Origin: Rhodocyclaceae bacterium
GTDB lineage: Bacteria; Pseudomonadota; Gammaproteobacteria; Burkholderiales; Rhodocyclaceae
DNA length: 64,000 bases
Direction of reading: 5' to 3'
Assembly: GCA_018261935.1 (NCBI GenBank)
Contig: JAGTRP010000002.1
Span: 186,001 to 250,000, forward strand
The translations under genes and the position numbers were made by a program. Below are positions 36,598-45,218 of the stretch, in pieces. Each line of letters begins with the position of its first letter. Positions within the stretch are counted from its first letter, which is position 1. The notes under the pieces were generated by a model that was not told the origin of the DNA, did no database searches, and was given only the letters and a program-made list of their open reading frames with translations.

Positions 36598-39372
36598 TTA
36601 TCCGCTATTCCGGAGGCCGGCCGCCACCCCGTTGATGGTCAGATGGATGCCCCGTGCCACCCGCTCGTCCGTGTCCCCGCTCCGATAGCGGCGCAGCAGT
36701 TCCACCTGCAGGTGGTTGAGGGGATCCATGTAGGGGAAGCGCTGCTGGATCGAGCGCTTCAGAAGGGGGCTATCCGAAAGGAAGTCGTCCTGCTCCTCGA
36801 TGGCCAGGACATGGCGGCGGGTGAGTTCCCATTCCCTCTGCAGCGCCCCGAATACCCGCTCCCGCAGTTCGGCATCGGTCACCAGTTCGGCATAGCGGGA
36901 GGCGATTCCGAGGTCGGTCTTGGCCAGGACCATATCCATATTGGACAGCAGGGAGCGGAAGAAGGGCCAGCCCCGATACATGCGGCGCAGGGTGTCGAGG
37001 CCCTGGGGATTTTCCGACAGCCAGGCATCCACCGCCGAACCGAAGCCGTACCAGCCTGGCAGCATCAGGCGGCACTGAGCCCAACTGAAGACCCAGGGAA
37101 TGGCCCGTAAATCCTCGATGCGCTCGGAAGCCTTGCGGGAGGCGGGGCGGCTGCCGATGTTGAGGTTGGCGATTTCCGAAACCGGGGTCGATTCACGGAA
37201 ATAGCGGGCGAAGCCTTCGGTCTCGTAAACCAGGCTGCGGTAGGCCCGGAAGGCGAGTTCCGACAGGCGTTCGAGAACGGGATGGAAGCCCTCGGCCGGT
37301 TCGACCCGGTTCTCGTGGTCGGTGAGGCTGGCTTCCAAAGTGGCGGCCAGGAGCACCTCCAGGTTGCGGCGGCCGGTATCCGGGTTGCCGTACTTGGCGG
37401 TGATGACCTCCCCCTGCTCGGTGAGGCGGATCTGCCCGGAGACGGCACCCGCCGGCTGGGCCAGGATGGCTTGGTAGCTGGGACCGCCGCCCCGGCCGAC
37501 GGAGCCGCCGCGGCCGTGGAAAAGCCGCAGGCGCACGCCGTGCTGCCGGCACACCCGGGCAAGCTCGATCTCGGCCTTGTAGAGTTCCCAGCCGGAGGTG
37601 AGAAAACCACCATCCTTGTTGCTGTCCGAATAGCCGAGCATGACCTCTTGCTCCTGTCCCCGGCTGGCGAGGAGGGAGGCATAGACGGGCAGGGAGAAGA
37701 GGGTATCCAGGGTGGCCGGGGCCTGCCGGAGGTCTTCGATGGTTTCGAAGAGGGGAATGATGTTCATTTCCAGGGCCGGCGTGGGTCCGGGATGCAGGAG
37801 GCCGGCCTCCTTCAGGAGGAGAGCCACTTCCAGCAGGTCGGAGACGCCGTCCGTCTTGGAGATGATGGCATTGGGCAGGGCCGCCCGGCCGTAACGCAGG
37901 CGCAGTTCCTGGGCAGCGAAGAAGATGGCCAGTTCGCCCCGGGTTTCCTCGGAATAGTCGATGTGGGGCGAATAGAGCGGGCGCCGGGTGGACAGCTCCC
38001 CCACCAGCAGGGCGATGCGCGCCGATTCATCCAGGCCGGCGTAATCGGCGCAGGCGCCGGCGGCAGCCAGGAGTTCGCCGACGGTGCGGGCATGGACGTC
38101 GGAATTCTGCCGCAGGTCGATGGGCGCCAGGTGGAAGCCGAAAACCTGGACGGCCCGCAGCAGGCGGCGCAGCCGGCCCCCGGCCAGGAGGGCACTGCCG
38201 TTGGCCTTGAGGGAATTGGCGAGAATCTTGAGATCGGTGCGCAGGGCCTCCGGCGTGGGGTAGGGCTCCGCTTCTCCCACCGCGTGGCGCAGGGGCTCCA
38301 GGCGGTCCAGGCGGCGGGCGGTGCTGGCCAGCCGGGCATAGATGCCGGTCAGCGCCCGGCGGTAAGGTTCGTCGGCGCGCTGGGGCGACTTGTCGGGGGA
38401 GTGGTTGGAGAGGGCGGCCAGTTCGGGCGTCACCTCCACCAGGAGATCCGACATGGGCAGTTCGGCACCCAGGGCGTGGATTTCGCCCAGGTAGAAATCG
38501 AGGGCGGCAGCGGACTGCAGGCGCAGGGTTTCCCTCAGGATGTCGGCGGTCACGAAGGGGTTCCCGTCCCGGTCGCCGCCGATCCAGCTGCCCACCTGGA
38601 AGAACGGCGGCAGAGCCCATTCCTGCTGGGGATAACGCTCCTCCAGGAATTGGGTGGCATGAATGTAGAGGCGGGGCAGTTCGGTGAAGAAGGTCGAATT
38701 GAAGTAGCTGATGCCGTTCCGCACCTCATCGATGACCTTGAGCCGGACCGGTCGCACCATGCGGGTCTGCCACAGGGTCAGCACCGAGCGGGCCAGGGCC
38801 GTATCGTTCTCGGCCTGTTCCTCAGGGGTCAGGCGTAGGCGCTCCCGCTCCTCCATGAGGTGGGCGATCTGGCGCTGGCTCTGCAGCATGCTCTGGCGCT
38901 GGACCTCGGTGGGATGGGCGGTGAGCACCGGCGACAGCAGGGCGTGGGCGAAGAAATCGGCGACGGTCTCGGGGGCGACGCCGGACTCGGCCAGGCGGTC
39001 GAGGGCATGGGGCAGGCTGCCTTCCCGGGGCGGCGAGCCGGCCAGGTCGTAGGCCCGGCGGCGGCGGATGTGGTGCTGGTCCTCGGCGATGTTGGCAAGC
39101 TGCAGGAAGAAGCTGAAGGCCCGCACCACGGCCCGGGTGGTTTCCCGGGGCAGGTGGTCGAGGAGGGCCGACAGTTCCGACCGGGCGGCGGGATCGCCCT
39201 CCCGGGCGAAGCGTACGGCGGTCTGACGGACGCGCTCGACGATGTCGAAGACTTCCTCGCCTTCCTGTTGGCGCACGGTGTCGCCGAGGATCTTGCCGAG
39301 CAGCCGGATATCCTGGCGCAGGGGTTCGTCCTTGGCGGCGTCGAAATGGGGATTCTGGATGGGATCGGGCAT
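36598..39372 (-). CDS. ppc: Phosphoenolpyruvate carboxylase
   Basis: Anaplerotic enzyme: PEP plus bicarbonate gives oxaloacetate. The 924-residue protein has the catalytic His at about residue 153 in [11 protein letters not shown], the YSDSNKDGG lysine region, the mobile Gly-rich loop [14 protein letters not shown], and the conserved C-terminus ending NG-containing [13 protein letters not shown]. The ATG at 39372 overlaps the uspA stop by one base (TGATG), so uspA-ppc-ppsR is one transcription unit. Confidence 0.97.
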   Translation of the reverse strand: MPDPIQNPHFDAAKDEPLRQDIRLLGKILGDTVRQQEGEEVFDIVERVRQTAVRFAREGDPAARSELSALLDHLPRETTRAVVRAFSFFLQLANIAEDQHHIRRRRAYDLAGSPPREGSLPHALDRLAESGVAPETVADFFAHALLSPVLTAHPTEVQRQSMLQSQRQIAHLMEERERLRLTPEEQAENDTALARSVLTLWQTRMVRPVRLKVIDEVRNGISYFNSTFFTELPRLYIHATQFLEERYPQQEWALPPFFQVGSWIGGDRDGNPFVTADILRETLRLQSAAALDFYLGEIHALGAELPMSDLLVEVTPELAALSNHSPDKSPQRADEPYRRALTGIYARLASTARRLDRLEPLRHAVGEAEPYPTPEALRTDLKILANSLKANGSALLAGGRLRRLLRAVQVFGFHLAPIDLRQNSDVHARTVGELLAAAGACADYAGLDESARIALLVGELSTRRPLYSPHIDYSEETRGELAIFFAAQELRLRYGRAALPNAIISKTDGVSDLLEVALLLKEAGLLHPGPTPALEMNIIPLFETIEDLRQAPATLDTLFSLPVYASLLASRGQEQEVMLGYSDSNKDGGFLTSGWELYKAEIELARVCRQHGVRLRLFHGRGGSVGRGGGPSYQAILAQPAGAVSGQIRLTEQGEVITAKYGNPDTGRRNLEVLLAATLEASLTDHENRVEPAEGFHPVLERLSELAFRAYRSLVYETEGFARYFRESTPVSEIANLNIGSRPASRKASERIEDLRAIPWVFSWAQCRLMLPGWYGFGSAVDAWLSENPQGLDTLRRMYRGWPFFRSLLSNMDMVLAKTDLGIASRYAELVTDAELRERVFGALQREWELTRRHVLAIEEQDDFLSDSPLLKRSIQQRFPYMDPLNHLQVELLRRYRSGDTDERVARGIHLTINGVAAGLRNSG

Positions 39373-39818
39373 CAGTGGCTGCGTACGAGGAGAATGGAAA
39401 CCGGGGCCAAGCGGACGAGTTGTTCCGCCACGGACCCGAGGATGAGGCGCTGCAGGCCGCGTCGGCCATGGGTTCCCGCCACGACCAGGTCGGCCTGCCA
39501 AGTCTTGGCGGCATCGGCGATGGTCTCGGACACCCGCTGGGTGCTGGCTTCCAGCAGCAGGGTTTCGCTCTGGACATTGACAACACCCTGCTGCGCCTCG
39601 TCCAGCAGCTTTCGGCCGGCATCGCGAATGGCCTGGCGGGCGTGTTCCAGATTCAATGTGGTGGCGAAGGTGCGGTGATGCATCCCCATAAGGGTCTCAT
39701 CGGCGACATGGACGACGCACAGGCGGGCACCGTGGGCGTGGGCCAGGAGGGTTGCCTCCTTAAGGGCGCAACGGGACATTTCACTGTCGTCGATGGCGAC
39801 CATTATTTTCTTGTACAT
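39372..39818 (-). CDS. Universal stress protein, UspA family
   Basis: A 148-residue single-domain Usp with the ATP-binding signature near the C-terminus, VAGTHGRRGLQRLILGSVAEQLV, following the G-2x-G-9x-G-S pattern, and an N-terminal KKIMVAIDDSEMS. ATP binding is likely; the cellular role is not predictable. AAAGGA precedes the ATG. It leads the uspA-ppc-ppsR unit and diverges from the hydrogenase-like operon. Confidence 0.93.
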   Translation of the reverse strand: MYKKIMVAIDDSEMSRCALKEATLLAHAHGARLCVVHVADETLMGMHHRTFATTLNLEHARQAIRDAGRKLLDEAQQGVVNVQSETLLLEASTQRVSETIADAAKTWQADLVVAGTHGRRGLQRLILGSVAEQLVRLAPVSILLVRSH

Positions 39819-40141
39819 CGGTTTTCCTTTGGTGTCGGAGGGTGGAAGGCTGTCATGTCCTTAGAGAAGCTACATTAGCAAAACATTCTTTGGATGCCAT
39901 CCCGGGAAATCCCGACCACCAGGGCCGCAATATTCGAAGAACTGCGCCGGCCTTCCTTCCGGGGCTGCCCGGAAGAGTTAGCTTGGGCGTAGGCGGTGAC
40001 ATGGCGGTAGTAATCCTCATGGATGACAAAAATCACGATTCCCCGCCAAGTCAAACTACATATAATTTCAATTCTCTGGCATGGCTCCAATGATCGCCGC
40101 TATGCTTGCCACTGCTTCACTCCAACGAGGACGCTTGTTCA
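39819..40141. promoter_or_regulatory. Divergent 323-base control region between uspA and hyfB
   Basis: I see no gene that convinces me here. A perfect hairpin, CTTCCGGG (39956-39963) with CCCGGAAG (39968-39975) around GCTG, lies near the middle without a U-tract. A TATAAT at 40061-40066 reads toward hyfB but no good -35 matches it at 16-18 bases. The sequence is locally more A/T-rich from about 40020 to 40080. I found no convincing FNR-type or sigma-54 site. Confidence 0.45.
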
Positions 40142-42151
40142 ATGCAGAACTGGTTGGCTGTTGATTGGATCCTGGTTGCTATCGGGGGATGGTTGCTGAC
40201 CGGTGCCTTGGGCATCATGGCCCTGCGCCACTTCGCCGTCGTCGCCCGGGTCCTGTTTCCCCTGGGGAGCGCCGTCGGGCTTCTGCTCGCCGCAGCGGCC
40301 ATCAACGGACTGATGGGCACGCCGGAGGTGGTCACCCTGCCCATCGGCCTGCCGCAACTGCCTTTTCACCTGCGCCTGGACAGCCTCTCGGCCTTTTTCC
40401 TGCTGGTGATCGGCGGCGCCGGCGCCGGTGTTTCCATCTTCGCCGCCGGCTATTTTCGCCAGGGAGAGGGGACGCCCCCCGGCCTGCTCTGCCTGGAATA
40501 CCATCTCTTCCTGGCCAGCATGGCGCTGGTAGTCCTGGCGGACGATGCCTACGCCTTCATGGTGGCCTGGGAAACCATGGCGCTGTCCTCGTTCTTCCTG
40601 GTCACCGCCAACCATCGGGTGCCGGAAATCCGCCAGGCCGGTTTCCTCTACCTCCTGATCGCCCATATCGGCGCCATCGCCATCCTCCTTTGCTTCGGTG
40701 TCCTGCAGGCCAATACCGGCGACTACACCTTCGCCAATATGCGGGAGCAATCCCTGTCGCCCTTCTGGGCCTCCGCCGCCTTTCTCCTGGCGGTCCTGGG
40801 GTTCGGCGCCAAGGCCGGCATGCTGCCCCTCCACGTCTGGCTGCCCGAGGCCCATCCCGCCGCCCCGTCGCCGGTCTCCGCCCTGATGAGCGGCGTCATG
40901 CTGAAGACGGCCATCTACGGGCTCCTGCGGGTTTCCTTCGATCTGCTGCATCTGCAACTGGGCTGGTGGGGCGTCGCCTTGCTCGCCATCGGCTTGTTCA
41001 CCGCGCTTTACGGCGTGGTTTTCGCCACCGTCCAGACCGACATGAAACGGCTGCTGGCCTACTCGTCCATCGAGAACATCGGCCTCCTGCTGGCCGCCAT
41101 CGGCTTGACCCTGCTCTTCAAGTCCTACGGCATGGCGGAGCTGGCGGCCCTGGCGCTGACCGCCTGCCTCTACCACGTGGTCAGCCACGCCTTCTTCAAA
41201 AGCCTGCTGTTCGTCGGCACCGGGGCGGTGCTGCACGCCACCGGGGAGCGCAACCTGGGCCACCTGGGCGGTCTCATCCGCTTCATGCCCTGGGTGGCCT
41301 GGCTCGTCCTCATCGGCGTATTCGCCAGTTCCGGTCTGCCCCCGCTCTCCGGCTTCGTTTCCGAGTGGCTGCTGCTGCAGAGCTTCCTGTTCACCCCAGG
41401 TTTGCCGAATTCCTTCCTCAACATGCTCATTCCCATCGTCGCCGCCGCCATCGCCCTGATCGCGGCCCTGGCCGGCTACACCATGGTGAAATTCTTCGGC
41501 ATCATCTTCCTCGGCCAGCCCCGGGATGGAAAACTCCAGCATGCCCATGACGGCGGCGGCTGGGAAAAGGCGGGCATGGCCTGGCTGGCCGTCTGGTGCA
41601 TCGGCCTCGGCCTTTTCCCGAACTTCATCATCCAGCTCATCGATCCGGTGACCACGCCCCTGGTGGGAGCGGGGCTGGGCCGCAAGGTGGCGGCCAACGG
41701 CTGGTGGCTGCTGGCGCCGACCTCCATCGAGCGGGCCAGCTACGGACCGGTCTTCTTCTTCATCGGGGTCGTGGTCGCCTTTCTCCTGGCCTACGGCCTG
41801 GTTCGAGTGCTGTACCACGGCCAGTTGCGCCGCTCGGCGCCGTGGGATTGCGGCTACCCGTGGCAGACGCCCCGCATGCAGGACACCGCCGAAGGGTTCG
41901 GCCAACCGATACGGCAGATTTTCGAACCCTTCTTCAGGCTCGAACGGCATGTGCCATCCCCCTTCGACGTGGCGCCCCGGTACCACGTATCGGTCACCGA
42001 CCATTTCTGGCACCGGTTCTACCTGCCGGTGGCCCGGGTGGTCGAGTTCGCGGCGGAAAAGGTGGGGCGCCTGCAACAGGGGCGCATTGCCGTTTATCTC
42101 CTCTACAGCTTCCTGACCCTGTTGTTCATGCTCTTCCTGGTGCAGCGATGA
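40142..42151 (+). CDS. hyfB: Hydrogenase-4 component B-like membrane subunit (NuoL/MrpA-type antiporter family)
   Basis: Proton-pumping-type membrane subunit of a complex I/hydrogenase-like complex. The 669 residues match HyfB length and form about 16 membrane helices. Key residues of the antiporter fold remain: the Glu in MVAWETMALSS, the Lys in FGAKAGMLPLHVWLPEAHPAAPSPVSA, and the Lys in VVSHAFFKSLLFVGTG. I start at ATG 40142 with ACGAGG upstream; a TTG 12 codons earlier is possible. It is the first gene of six in one direction, and overlaps hyfC by four bases. Confidence 0.9.
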   Translation: MQNWLAVDWILVAIGGWLLTGALGIMALRHFAVVARVLFPLGSAVGLLLAAAAINGLMGTPEVVTLPIGLPQLPFHLRLDSLSAFFLLVIGGAGAGVSIFAAGYFRQGEGTPPGLLCLEYHLFLASMALVVLADDAYAFMVAWETMALSSFFLVTANHRVPEIRQAGFLYLLIAHIGAIAILLCFGVLQANTGDYTFANMREQSLSPFWASAAFLLAVLGFGAKAGMLPLHVWLPEAHPAAPSPVSALMSGVMLKTAIYGLLRVSFDLLHLQLGWWGVALLAIGLFTALYGVVFATVQTDMKRLLAYSSIENIGLLLAAIGLTLLFKSYGMAELAALALTACLYHVVSHAFFKSLLFVGTGAVLHATGERNLGHLGGLIRFMPWVAWLVLIGVFASSGLPPLSGFVSEWLLLQSFLFTPGLPNSFLNMLIPIVAAAIALIAALAGYTMVKFFGIIFLGQPRDGKLQHAHDGGGWEKAGMAWLAVWCIGLGLFPNFIIQLIDPVTTPLVGAGLGRKVAANGWWLLAPTSIERASYGPVFFFIGVVVAFLLAYGLVRVLYHGQLRRSAPWDCGYPWQTPRMQDTAEGFGQPIRQIFEPFFRLERHVPSPFDVAPRYHVSVTDHFWHRFYLPVARVVEFAAEKVGRLQQGRIAVYLLYSFLTLLFMLFLVQR

Positions 42152-43095
42152 GTCCGACCGGTTTCCTTTCCCAAGCGCTGGCCATCCTGGCGGCGCTGGT
42201 GCTGGCCCCCCTGTTGATGGGCTGGGTCAATCAATGGCGGGCCTGGTTCCAGAACCGCAGGGGGCCGGGGCTGCTCCAGCCCTATCGCACCCTGAACAAG
42301 CTTTTCGTCAAGGAATCGGTGGTGGCGGAAACCGCGTCCCCGCTTTTTCGGGCGGCGCCCTATGTGGTCTTCGGCTGCATGGCCCTGAGCTGTGGCATCA
42401 TTCCGACCCTTTCCACCGAATTGCCCCTTTCCCTGGCTGCCGATGCCATCGCCCTGGTGGGGCTCTTTGCCGTGGCCCGGGTATTCATTTCCCTGGCCGC
42501 CATGGATATCGGCACCGCTTTCGGCAGCCTGGGAGCACGCCGCGAGATGCTCATCGGCTTCCTGGCGGAACCGGCGCTGCTGACGGTGTTCTTTACCGCT
42601 TCCCTGATCAGCGGGTCCACGGCCCTCACCAGCATCGTCGAAAGCCTGGCCCACCGGGAGTTCGCCATCTACCCGAGCCTGGCCTTCGCCGGCCTGGCCT
42701 TCTCTTTCGTCTCCTTTGCCGAGAACGCCCGGGTACCCGTCGATAATCCGGCGACCCACCTGGAATTGACGATGATTCACGAGGCCCTGATCCTCGAATA
42801 CTCGGGACGGCACCTGGCCCTCATCGAATGGGCTGCGGCCTTGAAGCTTTTTGCCTACTCCTGCATCGGCCTGGCCCTCTTCTTCCCCTGGGGCATCGCC
42901 AAGGTCCAGGATCCTGGCGCGCTCCTCTACGCCGTGCCGGTGCTGGTGGGCAAGCTCGCCATCGGCGGCTTCCTGCTGGCCCTGATCGAGTCGGTGAGTG
43001 CCAAGATGCGGATCTTCCGGGTCCCGGAGTTCCTGGCGACCGCCTTCCTGCTGGCGGTCATCGGCATGCTGGTGCATTTCCTCCTGGGAGCCTGA
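42148..43095 (+). CDS. hyfC: Hydrogenase-4 component C-like membrane subunit (NuoH-like)
   Basis: Membrane subunit that connects the peripheral redox arm to the proton channel. The 315 residues form about eight helices, with the NuoH/HyfC-type loops YRTLNKLFVKESV, GTAFGSLGARREMLIGFLAEPA and FAENARVPVDNPATHLELTMIHEALILEYSG. The acidic residues of these loops, thought to couple quinone or redox chemistry to proton movement, are kept. It is coupled to hyfB by an ATGA overlap. Confidence 0.92.
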   Translation: MSPTGFLSQALAILAALVLAPLLMGWVNQWRAWFQNRRGPGLLQPYRTLNKLFVKESVVAETASPLFRAAPYVVFGCMALSCGIIPTLSTELPLSLAADAIALVGLFAVARVFISLAAMDIGTAFGSLGARREMLIGFLAEPALLTVFFTASLISGSTALTSIVESLAHREFAIYPSLAFAGLAFSFVSFAENARVPVDNPATHLELTMIHEALILEYSGRHLALIEWAAALKLFAYSCIGLALFFPWGIAKVQDPGALLYAVPVLVGKLAIGGFLLALIESVSAKMRIFRVPEFLATAFLLAVIGMLVHFLLGA

Positions 43096-43096
43096 G

Positions 43097-43756
43097 ATGG
43101 ACGCCCTCATCGGACAACTCATCAACCTGTTCGCGGCGGTGATGCTGATCCTCGCCTTCGCCATGCTTTCCCAGCGCCGCATCGTCACCCTGATCCACCT
43201 GTTCACCTTTCAGGGGCTGACGGTGGTCGGTGCCACGGTGGTGGTCGCCTATGTTACGCAACAGCACCATCTCTACTATTCGGCTGCCTTGACCCTGGCG
43301 CTCAAGGTCGCCCTCATCCCGTTTCTCCTGCATCGGCTCATCGACCGCCTTAACGTGCGCTGGGATATCGAGACCATGCTCAATATCCCCACCCTCATGC
43401 TGATCGGCATCGTCCTGGTGGTTTTTGCCTTCAACCTGGCCCTGCCGATTTCGAAGCTGTCCGCCTCCATTGCCCGCGGCACCCTGGGCATCGCCCTGGC
43501 CTGCGTTCTGTTGTCCTTCATGATGATGATTACCCGGGCCAAGGCGGTGCCCCAGGTGATCGGCTTCCTTACCATGGAAAACGCCCTGTTCTTCGCCGCC
43601 ACCTCGGCGACCTACGGCATGCCCATGGTGGTCGAGCTGGGGATCGCCCTGGACGTCCTGGTGGGGATTTTCATCCTGGGGGTATTCATGTTCCAGATTC
43701 GCGAGCAGTTCGACAGCCTGGATATCCGCCACCTGGAAAAACTCAAGGAGGAGTGA
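43097..43756 (+). CDS. hyfE: Hydrogenase-4 component E-like membrane subunit (NuoK-like)
   Basis: A 219-residue protein with about six to seven membrane helices. The C-terminal half resembles NuoK/HyfE, including VIGFLTMENALFFAA with the conserved membrane Glu. The ATG at 43097 lies one base past the hyfC stop and follows GGGAG; an in-frame extension overlapping hyfC is not family-like. No hyfD gene is present between hyfC and hyfE, which is normal for the shorter versions of this operon. Confidence 0.88.
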   Translation: MDALIGQLINLFAAVMLILAFAMLSQRRIVTLIHLFTFQGLTVVGATVVVAYVTQQHHLYYSAALTLALKVALIPFLLHRLIDRLNVRWDIETMLNIPTLMLIGIVLVVFAFNLALPISKLSASIARGTLGIALACVLLSFMMMITRAKAVPQVIGFLTMENALFFAATSATYGMPMVVELGIALDVLVGIFILGVFMFQIREQFDSLDIRHLEKLKEE

Positions 43757-43760
43757 GCCC

Positions 43761-45215
43761 ATGGAGGCGCTCTTTTTAGTGCTTGGCATTCCCCTCGTCG
43801 GCGGTCTGGTACTGGCCCTCGTCGGGCATCGCCCCTATGCCCGCGACGTGAATGTGGCCTTCAGCCTGGGTACCTTCGTGGCGGCGGTCGTCCTGACCAT
43901 CGAGATCATTGCCGACGGGCCGCTGTTCGCCTGGGACAAGGAATTCTTCATCGATCCCCTGAATGTCTTCCTGGTGACCTTGACCGCCTTCGTCGCCCTG
44001 ACCACGGCCATCTTCTCCCGGCCCTACATGCGCCTGGAGGAGGAGCACGGCAAGATGACCCCGCGCCGCATGCGGCTGTACCACAGCATGTACCACTTCT
44101 TTTCCTTCACCATGCTGCTGGCGCTCACCACCAACAACCTGGGCATGCTGTGGGTGGCCATGGAAGCGGCCACCTTGACGACGGTCCTGCTAGTCTCCGT
44201 CTACCGGACACCGGCCAGCCTGGAGGCTGCCTGGAAATACTTCATCCTGTGCGGCGTCGGCATCGCCCAGGCGCTCTTCGGCACCATCCTGCTCTACATG
44301 GCGGCCCACCCGGTGATCGGACAGGGCATCGAGGCCCTGCTGTGGACCAATCTGGAGGCGGTGAAGGGCCAGCTCAATCCCACCATCATGTCCCTGGGCT
44401 TCGTCTTCCTCCTTCTCGGCTACGGCACGAAGGTGGGCCTGGTGCCGGTGCATAACTGGCTTCCGGACGCCCATGCGGAGGGCCCGACCCCCATTTCGGC
44501 GGTGCTCTCGGGGCTGCTCCTCAATGTGGCGCTGTACGCAGTCATCCGCTGCAAGGTACTGACCGACGGGGCTCTGCACAGCCGCTTCGCCGGCGACCTG
44601 ATGGTGGGCTTCGGCCTCGTTTCCGTCGTCGCCGCCGCTTTCTTCCTGTCCCGGCAGAAAGATGTCAAGCGCATGTTCGCCTATTCCTCCATCGAGCACA
44701 TGGGCCTCATGACCTTCGCCTTCGGCATGGGCGGCCCCATCGCCAATTTCGCCGGGCTCCTGCACATGACGGTGCACTCCCTCATCAAGTCCGCCATCTT
44801 CTTTGCCGTTGGCCATGCCGCCCAGAAGGCCGGTACCCAGATCATGGAGGAGATCCGGGGGCTGCTGAAGGTCAGCCCCACGGTGGGCTGGGGGCTGATG
44901 CTCGGGGCTCTCGCCATCCTGGGCATGCCTCCCTTCGGCGTCTTTGCCAGCGAATTCCTCATCCTGACCACGGCCATGCGGGATCTACCGTGGGCTACCC
45001 CCTTGCTGCTCCTGGCCCTGGGAGTCGCCTTCGCCGCCATCTTCAGCCGGGTCCAGCCCATGGTCTTCGGCGATACCCACCTGAAGCCCCTGGCCCATCC
45101 GCCGGCCCTGGTGCCGGTCTTTGTCCATTTGGGCCTGGGGCTCATGCTGGGGCTCTACATCCCCCCTTACCTGGACGGCTGGTATCGCCAGGCCGCCCGT
45201 ATGATTGGAGGCTGA
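43761..45215 (+). CDS. hyfF: Hydrogenase-4 component F-like membrane subunit (antiporter family)
   Basis: Second antiporter-type subunit, 484 residues and about 14 helices. The Glu of WVAMEAATLTT, the Lys of GYGTKVGLVPVHNWLPDAHAEGPTPISA, and the Lys/His of HSLIKSAIFFAVGHAAQ are all in place, so the proton path looks intact. AAGGAGGAG precedes the ATG. With HyfB it would give the complex two possible pump modules. Confidence 0.9.
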   Translation: MEALFLVLGIPLVGGLVLALVGHRPYARDVNVAFSLGTFVAAVVLTIEIIADGPLFAWDKEFFIDPLNVFLVTLTAFVALTTAIFSRPYMRLEEEHGKMTPRRMRLYHSMYHFFSFTMLLALTTNNLGMLWVAMEAATLTTVLLVSVYRTPASLEAAWKYFILCGVGIAQALFGTILLYMAAHPVIGQGIEALLWTNLEAVKGQLNPTIMSLGFVFLLLGYGTKVGLVPVHNWLPDAHAEGPTPISAVLSGLLLNVALYAVIRCKVLTDGALHSRFAGDLMVGFGLVSVVAAAFFLSRQKDVKRMFAYSSIEHMGLMTFAFGMGGPIANFAGLLHMTVHSLIKSAIFFAVGHAAQKAGTQIMEEIRGLLKVSPTVGWGLMLGALAILGMPPFGVFASEFLILTTAMRDLPWATPLLLLALGVAFAAIFSRVQPMVFGDTHLKPLAHPPALVPVFVHLGLGLMLGLYIPPYLDGWYRQAARMIGG

Positions 45216-45218
45216 AGA

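Noticed and set aside
36598-39501. Longer ppc start upstream of 39372
   Set aside because: The 43 extra codons overlap uspA antisense composition and are not PEP-carboxylase-like; the ATG at 39372 overlaps the uspA stop as expected for a coupled gene.
39842-40093. 83-codon open frame in the uspA-hyfB gap
   Set aside because: Its codon pattern and composition are unlike neighbouring genes, there is no good ribosome site, and it crosses the likely hyf promoter.
40061-40110. Sigma-54 (-24/-12) promoter before hyfB, suggested by TGGCATGG
   Set aside because: The second element (GC at the right spacing) is missing, so the match is no better than chance.
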